This document shows positions 31,325 through 42,444 of a stretch of DNA of 64,000 bases, piece by piece. Each line of letters opens with the position of its first letter. Positions within the stretch are counted from its first letter, which is position 1. The DNA comes from Eriocheir sinensis (Eukaryota; Arthropoda; Malacostraca; Decapoda; Varunidae), in contig NC_066520.1 in assembly GCF_024679095.1 (NCBI RefSeq), forward strand, positions 17,729,831 through 17,793,830, in the 5' to 3' direction. The position numbers and the translations under genes are program-made. Below the pieces are notes generated by a model that was not told the origin of the DNA, made no database searches, and saw nothing but the letters and a program-made list of their open reading frames with translations.

Positions 31325-31785
31325 TCGAGGAAGGTGAAGTTCAGGGACGCCAGGAAGGAGTGTAGAGATGACCGCCGGAGGCAGGTGTGGGAGAGGCAGA
31401 AACTCACTCACGTGTAAAATTCGAGAGATTGGGGAGAGGGAAGGAAGAGGAGTGTTGGTTTGAGGAAGATAGAGAACAATGGGGCGAGTGTGCTGAGGAG
31501 CAGGGGCAAGGAAGGGGCGGGCTCCACTGTGCCGGCAGGGAGTAGGCAGAACGCTGAGACTGCTGGCTGATGCAGTGCTTGATTGATGATTAAGGCGCAA
31601 TTAAGCTGAAGATTGCACGGTAGCCTCAGCCGTACAGCTTCATCTTATCACACGTCACCATCTCAACGGGAGCGCTGCGATGCGAGGCGTTCATCTCGGC
31701 GTGAGGCGTGAAAAGTGGGAACAGGTGGTAAACGTGATTATGATTTTATTGAAAGTTAGTGTGGCTGGAGGGGTAAGAACGAGTG
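31316..31785. other. Stretch with no recognised gene
   Basis: Ordinary, slightly GC-rich sequence with no repeat structure seen. Confidence 0.35.
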
Positions 31786-31789
31786 TGGT

Positions 31790-32310
31790 TAGGAGGAGGA
31801 GCCGTGGTTGGCCGGCAGGGCTGATCCCGCCGTTGGCTGCTGCTCCTTCCCTCATCCAAAGCCGCGACGCCGCCCGCGGCTCCGAGGCTCGTCAGTCAGT
31901 GGCGTGGCGCCCACCACAGCGTTCCTCTCCTCGCTACTCTTACCATCCCAACGACCTGCGTCCCTCACGGAGTCACGTTGCAGAGCTGTTCTGAGAGTCT
32001 CTTGGTGAGCTGCGGCAGTGAGGCTGCGGCGCTGTGCAGTGAGGACCCGCGGCTTGGCGGCCAACGAGCGCCAGTTACCGTTACTAGTATTTTTTAAGAT
32101 ATTTGTTCAACACTTCGACTGCCGTTGTGTCACAGTCACGAAACCCACTGATAACAATCCCATCGTGGAAATTAACTGAAGAAAAACATCGGAGATAAGT
32201 TGTGTGAAAGTTGTGTTGAGGTGACAAAAGTGCTGCAGTTCTAGCAATGAGGAGTGAGGGGGAGCTGGGCGTGACTGGGGAGGTGACTCAAACGGCATGA
32301 CTCACATGCA
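31790..32310 (+). promoter_or_regulatory. CpG-rich, promoter-like or 5'-leader-like stretch (tentative)
   Basis: GC-rich sequence with clustered CG dinucleotides (GCCGCGACGCCGCCCGCGGC at 31860) and GTCAGTCAGT at 31891-31900, which matches the arthropod initiator TCAGT twice. There is no TATA box at the expected distance upstream and no clear downstream element. Sequence from 31990 to 32250 is rich in CTGCGG/GTGTTGAGGTGAC motifs as in untranslated leaders. No open frame can be assigned. This is inference only. Confidence 0.22.
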
Positions 32311-32518
32311 GCGGCAGTCACCACAGCTTCCCTCTGGCAGCCACTCGTGCTGGTCGCTCTGCAGACTATAGTTGATTCGGAAGGTCAGGCGCCACCCCGT
32401 TAAGGAACACGCGAACACTGCTTGCGTGAAAATTGAGTGTTCTACATGCAAGTTAGGGTCCACTGTGTTGCATGCAGGAGGTATTACAGTAACGTGAAGG
32501 GGCAGAAAGCAAGAGTGG

Positions 32519-32520
<2 letters not shown>

Positions 32521-32562
<42 letters not shown>
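32521..32562. repeat. (TG)n microsatellite
   Basis: Pure TG alternation of about 42 bases. Confidence 0.97.
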
Positions 32563-32563
<1 letters not shown>

Positions 32564-32656
32564 AAGGGTGAGGCGGTGGTTGGGTGTGTGTACGCAAGCC
32601 ACGTGGTCTTTGCGAGCGAGTAGAGGGAGTGAGGAGAATACTGAAGAATTATTGAG

Positions 32657-32658
<2 letters not shown>

Positions 32659-32701
<43 letters not shown>
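32659..32701. repeat. (GA)n microsatellite
   Basis: Pure GA alternation of about 43 bases. Confidence 0.97.
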
Positions 32702-32702
<1 letters not shown>

Positions 32703-33254
32703 CCGGTGGTTCAGAGGAAGAGGATGAGTGAGGTGCTGGGACGAGGAAAGCAGCAGCGGATGCCCTCGGGGGACGACGTGAGTGGCGGGATGAGTGTGAG
32801 CGAGTAGGTTGCTGCCTCGTGCTTGTGTGAGAGGAGGGAGGGAGTGTGACTGTGAGCGAGTTGCTTTGCTATCGGATGCGATGACGAATGGTCCTGGGAT
32901 ACCGGTGACTGAGTGTGGCCGCAAGACGTGTAGGGAAAAGGCTGTCTGGTGACCCCGGCCGGCTGTGGGTGTGGCCAAGGGAGGGGTAACACGGAGGAGC
33001 CCAGGGGAAGTTGCCTCGCCCTTTCCGACTCCCCGCTCCGCCCCTCTCCCTTCCCTCCTCCTACCCCCCCTCCTCCCGCGGCGGCCAGATGCTGATGTAA
33101 TCACCCGAGGTCGTCCCGCGACTCATTGTGCCCTGAAGGGGAGTGGTCGCCGACGCATGCGCCCGCCGCCCTCGCCTCATGACTCCCTCGACGTTAGTTT
33201 AGCCAGTTTTCCCCCGCCAGCCATCGGTAAAGCCAGGAATTTTTATTTTTACAG
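32702..33254. other. GC-rich stretch with no recognised gene
   Basis: CpG-containing, moderately GC-rich, with a C-rich pyrimidine segment at 33020-33080. No gene is recognised. Confidence 0.35.
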
Positions 33255-33470
33255 AACAGTTTATAGAAATCGCTCAGGCAAGTGAATTCTTATACCCGTG
33301 ACGTGTGCGCGAGTTCCATATATCACGAGAAAACGAAAACGACTCGTCGGAGCCTCCAAGCGGCAGTCGGTGTCTTCCTGCTGGCCCTCGAGGAGCCTCT
33401 AAGGGCACGTCCTCCACCCCGTGTGTCTTGGCTGTTGGTGGTCACTCGCCACACTCATACACAGACACAG
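33255..33470 (+). other. Possible spliced exon (very tentative)
   Basis: TTTTTATTTTTACAG ends at 33254 and would be an acceptable 3' splice site. CACAGGTGAGTGG places a good 5' splice site after position 33470. Two frames are open through the interval (starts at 33282 and 33305) but neither translation is familiar. It could be a 5'-untranslated exon, or chance. Confidence 0.15.
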
Positions 33471-33684
33471 GTGAGTGGCACGACCTTTGGGTGCAGGAGG
33501 AAGTGCCTGCGGTGCTGTAATACGGCAACGCCCAGGCCAGTTACTACCGGCTTTTGGAATTCACTCAAAAAATTGAACTATAATATTAACAGTGATTGTT
33601 TTTTTGGACCAGTAACCTTTGCATTTTGTATTTATTTCATATTTCCTATTTTATTGTTATCGATCCTCGATTTTACGATAGGTG

Positions 33685-33785
<101 letters not shown>

Positions 33786-33938
33786 GTGAGGTTAGACATA
33801 GCCTTTGAGGCTTCATTAGTTTTAAACAAACAAGGCGTGACAGTAACAAGACCTTCAATACTCACTGAATGGAAGGTTGACAGTAGACTTAGTTCTCAGG
33901 TGTTCCGTCACTTACCCGAGGTCAGTTGTCTTGGCACT

Positions 33939-33940
<2 letters not shown>

Positions 33941-33978
<38 letters not shown>
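33941..33978. repeat. (CA)n microsatellite
   Basis: Pure CA alternation of about 38 bases. Confidence 0.97.
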
Positions 33979-34895
33979 CGGCAACATAGCACTTGAACTC
34001 TGCGTTTTTTTTTTTTTTTCCAGCTCATGATTAATTATGTAAAAGCATATGAAAATACTAACGAGAAGTATTATTGTACTGAATAATGGATGATTTACAG
34101 AACAAACATGAGAAGAATATGTGGAAAATACATTATTAGTATTGTGTTCATTCCCACAATTTTGTGATGGGCGTTCACCGTTACGTCTGGCGTCTGTCTA
34201 GTGACTTGTCTAGCGTTGGGCCAACCAGCGACGGGGAACAGCAGAGTTTAGTGAACCGGGTGGTGGCTGAATAAGTGGAAGAGGTGAGGGAATGGGTGCC
34301 TGGATGGGTGGTAGTAAAGGTATTAGGTTTTGTGTATGGTAACGAAAATGTATGAACTGATTGGGTAGGTCTAGGTGGAGAAAGGTGGCAGAGGGAGAAG
34401 AAAAGATGGGTGGTGGCTTCCTGGCTGGCTGGATGGCAGAAGAGGTAAAGCTAGTTAGTGTCCTTTGTTGCATAGGTTAGTTACGGATAGGTCGATTGGG
34501 TGGGTGAAGATGAGGGCTAGTTAGGTTAGCATACGTAAAAGGTTAAATTGAAAGGTGGCGTTGTAAATTTTGATTGGATAGGCAGACAGGTGTAAATGAG
34601 CACATGGTAAAAGGGGAGCATGAATTAACGTTTTACTTACAGACTTGTTCATTTATTCATTTACACACACGCCATTCCACTTTTTTTTTTTCTGTAGTGT
34701 CATTAACGTTCTTCCTAATTACCGGAGAGTGAGCGAATCAACACAACACACATACACATCACAGGAGAGGCAAAAAAACACGCTTTATATATATGTTACC
34801 ACCATGAATCTTAAATGCAATATTCTGAGTGGGAGAACCAAAACGTGAGCGCCGTCCCCGAGGCCACATAACCATTGGGCGTGCAGGAGGAACCC
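33979..34895. other. About 0.9 kb with no recognised feature
   Basis: AT-balanced sequence with scattered GGTTAGTTAGG/GGATGGG motifs between 34220 and 34540. No gene or RNA is recognised. Confidence 0.4.
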
Positions 34896-34904
34896 AGGTG
34901 TGTG

Positions 34905-35300
34905 CAGGTGGAGGGAGGAAGAGGTTGCCGTGTGTTACCGGTGCTCAGGTAGTGGCGGGAGGCCTGTTAGAGGGAGCAAGGCAGCGAGGGGAGGGATAAG
35001 GGATGGAGCTGCAATAAGGGGGGGTATGAAGAGAGGGAGGGAGGTAGCAAGAGGAGAAATAAAGGGAGGGGGATGCTGTGTAAGGTAGTGGCGGGAGTCC
35101 TGTTAGAGGGAGAGAGGCACTGAGAGGAGAGATAGAGGGGGATGGATGCTGTATTAGAGAGGTAAGATGAGAGAGGGAGGCACGTAGAGGAGGGATAAAG
35201 GGAGGGGAAGCAGGAAGGGAGGTAAGGAGAGAGAGAGGTAATTAACGGAGGAAAGGGTGGGAGATGGAGGCATTAACAGGAGGGAAAAAGGGAAGGGATG
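34905..35300 (+). repeat. Purine-rich degenerate tandem repeat, period about 60-140 bp
   Basis: GTAGTGGCGGGAGGCCTGTT near 34950 and GTAGTGGCGGGAGTCCTGTT near 35084 begin segments that both continue AGAGGGAG. AGGAGAAATAAAGGGAGG, AGGAGAGATAGAGGGGG and AGGAGGGATAAAGGGAGG mark further units. Confidence 0.8.
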
Positions 35301-35308
35301 CAGTAAGG

Positions 35309-35313
<5 letters not shown>

Positions 35314-35347
<34 letters not shown>
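35314..35347. repeat. (GA)n microsatellite
   Basis: Pure GA alternation of about 34 bases. Confidence 0.96.
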
Positions 35348-35349
<2 letters not shown>

Positions 35350-35534
35350 CCAACCAGCTGCCCGTATCGGTGTGAAATCTCGCTCCTGTTTCCACCACCA
35401 CGCAATTCAATTAAGATTTTCGCAGCCAACAACAACATCAACAGCACACACAGTAACGAGTTGTTGTTATTGTTGTTTTTTTCAGTTGGTGGAATTTATA
35501 ACTTATTGGATCGGTCCCTCTGATTCCCGTTATT

Positions 35535-35560
35535 GTTTGTTTGTTTGTTTGTTTGTTTAG
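35535..35560 (+). repeat. (TTTG)n microsatellite
   Basis: GTTT repeats, about six units. Confidence 0.95.
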
Positions 35561-35669
35561 TATATGTATCATGATGGCAGGCAATTTTCGTGACAATATG
35601 GTTTCTCTTTTTTTGTTTTGATTTGTTTTTTGTTCATGGTAATAAAGATGATAACGGTCCTTCACAAAA

Positions 35670-35965
35670 AAAAGTTTCCTTACCATAAAAATATAAAAAA
35701 AACGTGAAAATAACCCTCTAAAAAAAAATTATTCCCATACAATTGAACTAAAAATGAATGATAATATTCCTCTATAAAAAAAAAAGCTCCCATACATTAA
35801 ATTAAAATGAAAAAAAATGAAAATGATCCCCTTTTAAAATGAGTTCCAACCCTCAAAAAAAAAAAAAAAAGGTTCAGCCTCAAATAAAGTACCACCTCCT
35901 CCCCTCCACCCCTCCCCCCAAAAAAGTTCAACTCCCTCCTCCACCCCCCAAAAAAAGTGTAGTAA
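35670..35965 (+). repeat. A-run-rich degenerate repeat, period about 60 bp
   Basis: Units combine AAATAACCCTCTAAAAAA or AATATTCCTCTATAAAAA or AATGATCCCCTTTTAAAA with CCCATACA. From 35880 C-rich segments alternate with A-runs (CCCCCCAAAAAAGTTCAACT, CCCCCCAAAAAAAGTGTAG). Confidence 0.65.
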
Positions 35966-36498
35966 AAGGTTCGTTTCGTAACTTTTCCCTGTCGCGGTGC
36001 TGCAATTTTCATCGACATGCGTGGGAAAGTTTAAACCGGTTGTTGGCTGCTGCATGCACTCGGGGAGGGAAGGAAGGAGTCATGGGGAACGCTGCGCCTT
36101 GGAGGTAGACGCAGAAAAAAAGGAAAAAAAGAAAATGGGAAAAATTTACTGAACACTGAAAATTCTTGGTGCCACTCTCCATCACAACAACGAGATTAAA
36201 ACAATGCCCCGTTCACCTTATACTCCCTTAACACACACACACATACACACAAACACCTCGCACGCACCTTTCCGATATGCTCATTTTTAAACGGTAACTC
36301 ACGCAGATGAAGAATGAGGGGGCGGGCGGGCGGTTCTCCGGTCCCCAGGTAACATATTGCAGGTGATAAAAGATAATATATATGTAAAAAAGGAAGGGAA
36401 GGAAGAAAGAAGTAGAGGAGCGTGGAATGTATGATATTGCGTACCGTGTAGAGAAGGAATTTGGATTGTAAGTTGAAGATTAATGTTTTTGGCTTCAT

Positions 36499-36500
<2 letters not shown>
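35966..36500. other. Stretch with no recognised gene
   Basis: Contains A-rich 36110-36140 and short ACAC tracts at 36230-36255. Confidence 0.35.

Positions 36501-36501
<1 letters not shown>

Positions 36502-36565
<64 letters not shown>
36502..36565. repeat. (GA)n microsatellite
   Basis: Pure GA alternation of about 64 bases. Confidence 0.97.
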
Positions 36566-36567
<2 letters not shown>

Positions 36568-36693
36568 GACTGAATTAAACTTTTCTTCACTAATATAATC
36601 GACATCTAAGATCATTATGATAGAAAAAAAGAAAAGGAGAAAGAAGGAGAAAAGGAGAGAAAATTGAGAGAGGAGGGGAGTGAGATAAAGTAG

Positions 36694-36696
<3 letters not shown>

Positions 36697-36764
<68 letters not shown>
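36697..36764. repeat. (GA)n microsatellite
   Basis: Pure GA alternation of about 68 bases, 132 bp from the previous GA tract in the same orientation. Confidence 0.97.
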
Positions 36765-36767
<3 letters not shown>

Positions 36768-36934
36768 CGTTATGAACCATGGATGCCAATCGTGTATTCA
36801 TAACGTAAGATGACCCCTCAGATAACGAGTGCTCCGTGTAATCATTCATGCGCTAAGTGGCAGTTTGTCAGACGCCGCTGCCGTTCATGGCTTCCAACGG
36901 GGCGACAAATCACTGCCTCTCCCTCCCTGCATAG

Positions 36935-37190
36935 GAATAATAGATTTGGCTGTCCAGACTTTGACCCCATAAATAAACTTGCAGTACTAATGAAGCTTTA
37001 TATTTTGAATCCCCGGAAATTTTATCCCAAACGACAAACTTACTTATAATTTTCCCTCTCTTCATATGAATAATAGATTTAGTTGTCTGACTTTGACCCC
37101 ATAAATAACGTTGCTGTATTAATGAAGCTAAATGTTTAAAATTGCATGAAATTCCATCCCAAACGACAAATTTGTTTCGTAAATATTGAC
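36935..37190 (+). repeat. 132-bp tandem duplication
   Basis: GAATAATAGATTTGGCTGTC at 36936 and GAATAATAGATTTAGTTGTC at 37068 begin two copies. Both continue GACTTTGACCCCATAAATAA, TAATGAAGCT and ATCCCAAACGACAAA. About 80% alike by eye. Confidence 0.9.
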
Positions 37191-37742
37191 TTTGATGGAC
37201 TGGCGTACGGTAAATGAATGGTGGAATTATTTATCATTATTTTACTAACATTTACATCATAACAGGATAAAATGTCACAAAACGGCCATTTACGCTCATC
37301 ATAAAACCTCACAATCCACTTAATTAGTAAATAGCGATCGTTTGCAGTCATTATCTAGTCGAGCATCTGCCGAGGTACCGGAAACGAGTCTTCTTCCCTT
37401 GTAATTACCGCGCATACCATCCATCAGGTGTAATTACTAGCGGACTACCTCATCTTAGCGGGAGGCTGGGGCGGGAGGTGACGTGAGTGTCGAGGGAGGG
37501 AGGGAGGGAAAGGGGGCCAGGGAGGGGGAGAGACCCGCCCCCTCAGTGCACCTCTAGTTTATTCAGCGAGATAAAATTAGCTTCCAAGGTGGGCGGGAAG
37601 GGAAGGGCGAAAGGGAGGGAAGTTGGCGGTGAGGGGAGAGGAAGCTTAAAGCGTATTCCCTTGTTTTCAGGCTTAAAAAGTATTACGTTTTCTGCATAAT
37701 CTCCTTTCCCTAGACGATTAATAGTCACTTCATTCTGCCCTA
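37191..37742. other. Stretch with no recognised gene
   Basis: Ordinary sequence, then purine-rich GGGAGGGAGGGAAAGGGGGC-type DNA at 37490-37530 with short G-runs. Confidence 0.4.
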
Positions 37743-38012
37743 GCCATGCCTACGTTAGTTAATACTTGTGGGAATGGCCAGGTTTTGCGTTAGATTACAT
37801 TATGCAGCCGAAGAGAGATTTTGAACCCGATGCTGTTAAGGTTTTCATAGGTTTTCATATATTGCACATGGTATATCTTCCCATAATGATGACAAGTATT
37901 GCAGCGCCTTCCTGAGTGCGGCCCGCGTTAGTTAGGCAGACTTGTGGGGATTGTCAAGTTAGATTAGGATAACGACGCGACTGAGTGAGATTTAAAGCCC
38001 ACGAAGATCTGA
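37743..38012 (+). repeat. Diverged tandem duplication, period about 178 bp
   Basis: TACGTTAGTTAATACTTGTG near 37750 and CGCGTTAGTTAGGCAGACTT near 37924 head two copies. Both then have GGGAATGGCCAGG or GGGATTGTCAAG, TTAGATTA, and GAGAGATTTTGAACCCGA or GTGAGATTTAAAGCCCACGA. Confidence 0.65.
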
Positions 38013-38120
38013 ATGTACCCAGGGCGACGCGGCGGGGGGCGGAGCAGGCACGCGGAACTCTGCCAACCCACCACCACCACCGCTGCTGCTTCTGTCCTGC
38101 TCTTCCTCCTCCTCCGCTGC

Positions 38121-38322
38121 GACCCATATTATCAAGCATTTCAGGTCTTACGCACCCACATTTGATTAGGCTTTCGTAGAGGTTGTGGTGGGTACTTCCA
38201 AGGGTAGTTTGATGAGGCATCTGCACCATGAATGTGAAAAAGACGCATGAAAACCTGATTAATCTCCCATGTGGACTTTGTAAATAGTTGTTGTGAAAGC
38301 CAAATGCGTCTGAGCACGGGCC
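38121..38322 (+). mobile_element. MITE-like element, copy E
   Basis: The left end GACCCATATTATCAAGCATT and the right end ATGCGTCTGAGCACGGGCC are imperfect inverted repeats. The interior has AGGCTTTCGTAGAGGTTGTG, ACTTCCAAGGGTAGTTTGAT, CTGCACCATGAATGTGAAAA, GCATGAAAACCTGATTAATC and GACTTTGTAAATAGTTG. A piece between GTTTGATG and the CTGCACC block is deleted relative to copy A. Confidence 0.78.
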
Positions 38323-38697
38323 TCTGTGGAAAGTATAGAGATTGGGGAACCGTTTTATATTCTTCCCTTCGCCAGGTTTAACGTGAAGAATAATTGATGG
38401 TAGTGTGAAAAAAATGCTTGATGTAGTTTGTTTGGAAGAAGAAAAAAGTTGACATGTATTTTGTATTTTGTTTAAACTTGTTCGCAAAGATCTTAATAAT
38501 GAGGATAAGTTGCTGTTGCTGTTGTTGTTATTTAGTTTGCAAGGGAAATGTGTAGCGCGGAAAAAAAATGCTTGCGGTATGAAATATAGAGATAAAAAAG
38601 GATAAAAGTTACAGAGAAAGTTTTACGCTTTTATCTCGTTTTAAAACTTTCCTGTAAAATGGAGGGCAAACTTTTTTTTTTCGCTGCGCCGAGTTGA
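38323..38697. other. Stretch with no recognised gene
   Basis: Ordinary AT-rich sequence; TTGCTGTTGCTGTTGTTG near 38510. Confidence 0.35.
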
Positions 38698-38698
38698 T

Positions 38699-38777
<79 letters not shown>

Positions 38778-38778
38778 G
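38699..38778. repeat. (GA)n microsatellite ending in a G-run
   Basis: GA alternation of about 69 bases to 38767, then a run of about 11-12 G. Confidence 0.97.
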
Positions 38779-39112
38779 TTAAAAGACATGCATTATTTGA
38801 GAACAAGTTGCGATGCGTCATATGTTTTGCAAATAGTGAATGGCAAAACTTTTAATACCGCCAAACAAAAAACACAACTTTAATTAAACCCACTGATAAA
38901 AAATACTAAACAAAATACCCCTCCCCCTCCCCCCTCTGTAAACCCAACTCGCAATATCCACAAATTTGCAGCTAAAACATTCACTCGCCTCGCTTTTAAT
39001 ACGACTCACCCAACTTCTGCGTTTTCGATCTGTCAGAATTAGCGATGACTCATTATCCTGCTCCTCTAGGCACCTCCACCTCCACTCCCGCTCCACCCAG
39101 CCAGACAACTCT

Positions 39113-39114
<2 letters not shown>

Positions 39115-39153
<39 letters not shown>
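39115..39153. repeat. (TG)n microsatellite
   Basis: Pure TG alternation of about 39 bases. Confidence 0.97.
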
Positions 39154-39154
<1 letters not shown>

Positions 39155-39239
39155 GAGGGAGGGAAAAAGAACCATGTCTAGACTTCAGCTCGCTACTCAT
39201 TTGTTTGATAACCTCTGACCTCTGTCCATTCAGCAGGTC

Positions 39240-39600
39240 AGCTTGAGTGTGTCGGGGGAAGAGGAGGGGAAGGCATGGCAGCGTTCCAACTATAAGAGTG
39301 ATGAGGACATGAGGAGAAGGAGAGGGGGGTGGGGGGAAGGGGGACAGAGGAGCCGGGTGACGAGGGGGGAGGGGATAGTGGTGGAGCTGAAGGGGTGAAG
39401 TGATGGTGTGGCAAAGCTGTGAGGGGCATAACAAGAGGGTGCTGTGAGGGGGGATGTGTGGTGGTGGGAGGTTGATGTGGAGAGCAGGAGTTGGTTGAGA
39501 TGAAGAAAGGGGTGATAAGGGAAGGCAGAAGATGGAAAGGGTAGATGGAGAGACCAGAAGGAAGTGTCTGTGTTGAAGAAAGGAGTGATAGGGAAAGGTA
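39240..39600 (+). other. G-rich, purine-rich stretch
   Basis: GGTGGAGCTGAAGGGGTGAA, GGGGGGTGGGGGGAAGGGGG near 39326 (G-quadruplex potential) and degenerate GATGAAGAAAGGGGTGATA. The last is echoed as TTGAAGAAAGGAGTGATAGG near 39572. No gene is seen. Confidence 0.5.
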
Positions 39601-39603
39601 AGG

Positions 39604-39958
39604 CTGGATAAGGGTGGGCTCTAAAATGGCTGCGATATAGAGGGACGGAAAGTTAGGTGAATGAGAAGGGGGAACACTTATAATGGATGCCAGAGTTAGG
39701 GGTAGTTGTGGGGGCGTAGAAAGAAGGTCAGGGGTTGTAAAGGAGTAGAGACGATGGAAATGACGTAGAGGTGAAGATTGGATGAGGGTGGGATGTGGAA
39801 TGGCTGTGATATAGAAGGGCGGAAAGTTAGGTGATTAAAGGGGTAACACTTCTATGGAATGACAAAGGTTAGGGTAGATGTGGAGGCGTAGAAAGGAGGT
39901 CAGGGGATGTAAAGGAGCAAAGAAGATGGAAATGACGTAGAGGTGAAGAGGTAGGAGG
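39604..39958 (+). repeat. 174-bp tandem duplication
   Basis: GGCTGCGATATAGAGGGACG at 39628 and GGCTGTGATATAGAAGGGCG at 39802. Both continue GAAAGTTAGGTGA, AACACTT, GGCGTAGAAAG, AGGTCAGGGG and GATGGAAATGACGTAGAGGT. Confidence 0.92.
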
Positions 39959-40044
39959 TTCAAAGAAGTGGATGATATGTGGAAGGGTTAGCGCCGACAC
40001 ATTCAAGCATGACATCAGAAGGGAAACGGAGGAAAGAAAATAAA

Positions 40045-40160
40045 AGAGTAAGAGGAGGAGGTGGAGGTGGAGGTGGAGGCACAAGCAAAGCAGCGAGCCA
40101 TGCATCACGTCACCTTCCTCCTCCTTCCTTCCCCTCCTCCTCCTCCTCCTCCTTCGTCAT
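40045..40160. repeat. (GGAGGT)n and (CTC)n short tracts
   Basis: GAGGTGGAGGTGGAGGTGGA near 40055; CTCCTCCTCCTCCTCCT near 40130. Confidence 0.8.
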
Positions 40161-40254
40161 GGAAAACTTAACGTGCTTTATCCCCCAACTCGAGGTCGCT
40201 TGATTGTCGCTCTTTGCTTGTTGTCCTCGTCATTGTGCATTGTTCTTGTATTAC

Positions 40255-40495
40255 CCTGTTGTTGTTGTTGGTGGTGTTGTTGTCATGGGTTGTGATGGTG
40301 GTTGTGTTCCTCCTGCTGCTGCTGCGTCACGTCCTTCAGCGCCCCCTGCAGCTCCTCCTCCTCCTCCTCCCCCTCCTCCTCCTGCTGTTCCCGCCTCTGT
40401 CTGTCTTGTGTAGTTTATTATTATTGTCACCCCCTAACAAACATTCACCCTCCTCCTCCTCCTCCTCCTTCTCCTCCTCCTCCTCCTGAAGACAT
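40255..40495 (+). repeat. TTG- and CTC/TGC-rich triplet repeats
   Basis: TTGTTGTTGGTGGTG, TGCTGCTGCTGCGTC and two (CTC)n blocks near 40347-40382 and 40450-40490. Confidence 0.88.
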
Positions 40496-40550
40496 CCTCC
40501 ATTGCTTACACACATATCATCGTGTTTGTTATATTTCCTTTCTGTTTGAT

Positions 40551-40552
<2 letters not shown>

Positions 40553-40605
<53 letters not shown>
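40553..40605. repeat. (CT)n microsatellite
   Basis: Pure CT alternation of about 53 bases. Confidence 0.97.
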
Positions 40606-40607
<2 letters not shown>

Positions 40608-41020
40608 GTGACTCATTCCTACGTGACTCAGTGTAGTTTGAGTAATGACGTTCTGGGACGGGACGAGAGGGGCCACGCACGACTCTACACGTGGACGTGG
40701 GGCGGGAAGAGGCTCAGAGGGCGGGAGGGGAGGGTGAGGGGAGCGGGGCGTAGGTGGGAATTAGGGTGAGGGCAAAAGGAGCTAAGTGAGGGGAGCGAGT
40801 GAAGCGAAGGAGGGTAAGGAGGAAGGGATGAGAGAAATGCAGTGAGTGGAGTGGGTAAAGAGGAAGGGAGTGAGGGGAAAGTGTGTAAATGAGTAGGAGA
40901 GGGAGGAAAGAGGGTAATGAGGGAGAGGCAACGGTGAGGGTGGTTAAAAAAGGGGGGAGGGGGGGTTGCGATGGTTCATGTGTAGATTTAAAGGGGCGGA
41001 AGTTTTTTTTTTATTCTTTC
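40606..41020. other. Purine-rich stretch without a gene
   Basis: From 40680 the + strand is G/A-rich, with degenerate GGGAGTGAGGGG/GAGGAAGGGAG repetition. Confidence 0.45.
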
Positions 41021-41024
41021 ATGA

Positions 41025-41040
41025 CCTTTTATTATTATTT

Positions 41041-41090
<50 letters not shown>

Positions 41091-41092
41091 GC
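41025..41092 (+). repeat. (ATT)n microsatellite
   Basis: TTATTATTA triplets with one ATC interruption, about 65 bases. Confidence 0.96.
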
Positions 41093-41191
41093 TATTGTTA
41101 GTGATGGTGTTGTTGTTATTGTTGTTTATTACCATCATTGGAAGTCCGAATTTAGCGTTTGTAATAATAAATCTAGTCATAGTCTCTTATT

Positions 41192-41192
41192 T

Positions 41193-41249
<57 letters not shown>
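41192..41249 (+). repeat. (ACT)n microsatellite
   Basis: ACT triplets, about 19 units. Confidence 0.97.
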
Positions 41250-41251
<2 letters not shown>

Positions 41252-41539
41252 TACTATCCATTCATTATCAAACCAACTCACTAACTACACTAGACAATAA
41301 TAACACTATATAACAAAGTCTGACGTCATGTAGATATAGTGCGTAGCTTCGTGCGTCGTTCCAGCCCTTTAAAAGTAGACAAGCAGACGAACACACGGGT
41401 AGAGAGGGAAGGGACGTAGACAGACAGACAGGTAAGGGGTTGGGGAGGGGCGTTCTGCTGCGTTCTGGCCGTTCAGGAAGGAAGTGTGGGCGTGAGGCCG
41501 AGGCGTTCTGGTGGATGGGCGAGAGTTATGTTTAGTGCT

Positions 41540-42440
41540 GTGGCTGTCTGTCTGTCTGTCTGTCTGTTTGCCGCTAGCTCTCTCTTCTCTCCTTCCTCGC
41601 TTCCTCTTCCTTGCCTCGTTTATTCGTTGCTTCCTCCATTCCTTCAGACCTCCCATTTCCTTCGTTCTTTACTGCTTCCGTTCACTCCTTCTTTCTGTTC
41701 ATTGTTTCTTCACAGCTTCCTCCTTTCTTTCCTTCCTCTCTTTCTCTTCCTGCATTCTCTATTCGCTGCTTTCTCCATTCTTTTCGATCTTCTACTTCCT
41801 CTGTTCTTGTTTCTCAAATTTTCCTTTCTTCATCGTTTCGTCGCTTCTTCCTCCTTTCTTTCCTTTCTCTTCCTCTTCCTTCATCCTTTCTTTCGCTGGT
41901 TTCTGCCTTCTTTCCATTTTTATCTTTCGCTCTTCCTCTCCGTCTTTTCTTAACGGTTTTCTTCCTTTTCCTCTTCCTCCATTCTTTCTTTCCTTCCGTT
42001 CTTCCTCTTCCTCCATTCTTCCTTCACTGTTTCCTTCTTTCATTCTTCTTTGTCTCTTCCTCCATCATTTTTTCGCCGCCTCTCCATTCCCTCCTTCCTT
42101 GTCCTCATCTTCCATCCTTTCTTCGCAGCTGGGAGGAAAGGAAAGAGAGGGGGGAGTAAGGGAAGACAAGAACGTGAAGGTAAAGGGGAAGAAAGGAAGG
42201 TTAAAAATAAGAAACGAGAGAATATAGGAAGGACATCGCTGCATTTTCCTTCTCTCTCTCCTCACCGCAATCCCATTTTCCTTCATTGCCTCCTTGACAT
42301 CCTTTCCTTCTATTTATCCAACCTTCTTCACTTCTTAGAATCGACTTCCTGCCCGCTCCCTATTCTCCCCCTTCTTTTATTGCCCTCTCCCTTCTCCTTT
42401 ATGTTCCTTTCTCTTCCCCTTTCTTCTCTCCCTAACTCAA
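41540..42440 (+). repeat. (CTGT)n and polypyrimidine domain
   Basis: CTGTCTGTCTGTCTGTCTGT at 41543, then nearly 0.9 kb of TTCCTCC/TTCTTTCCTT sequence (with a short purine-rich island at 42128-42230). Degenerate units of 35-60 bp recur: CCTCCATTCTTTC near 41989, CCTCCATTCTTCC near 42010. Long S/F/L-rich frames, up to 238 codons, derive from this bias. Confidence 0.8.
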
Positions 42441-42444
42441 CTCC

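Noticed and set aside
41511..42227. A 238-codon S/F/L-rich open frame, possibly a membrane protein
   Set aside because: The + strand is almost free of purines, so stop codons are rare in all frames; overlapping frames are equally long and composition is that of the repeat.
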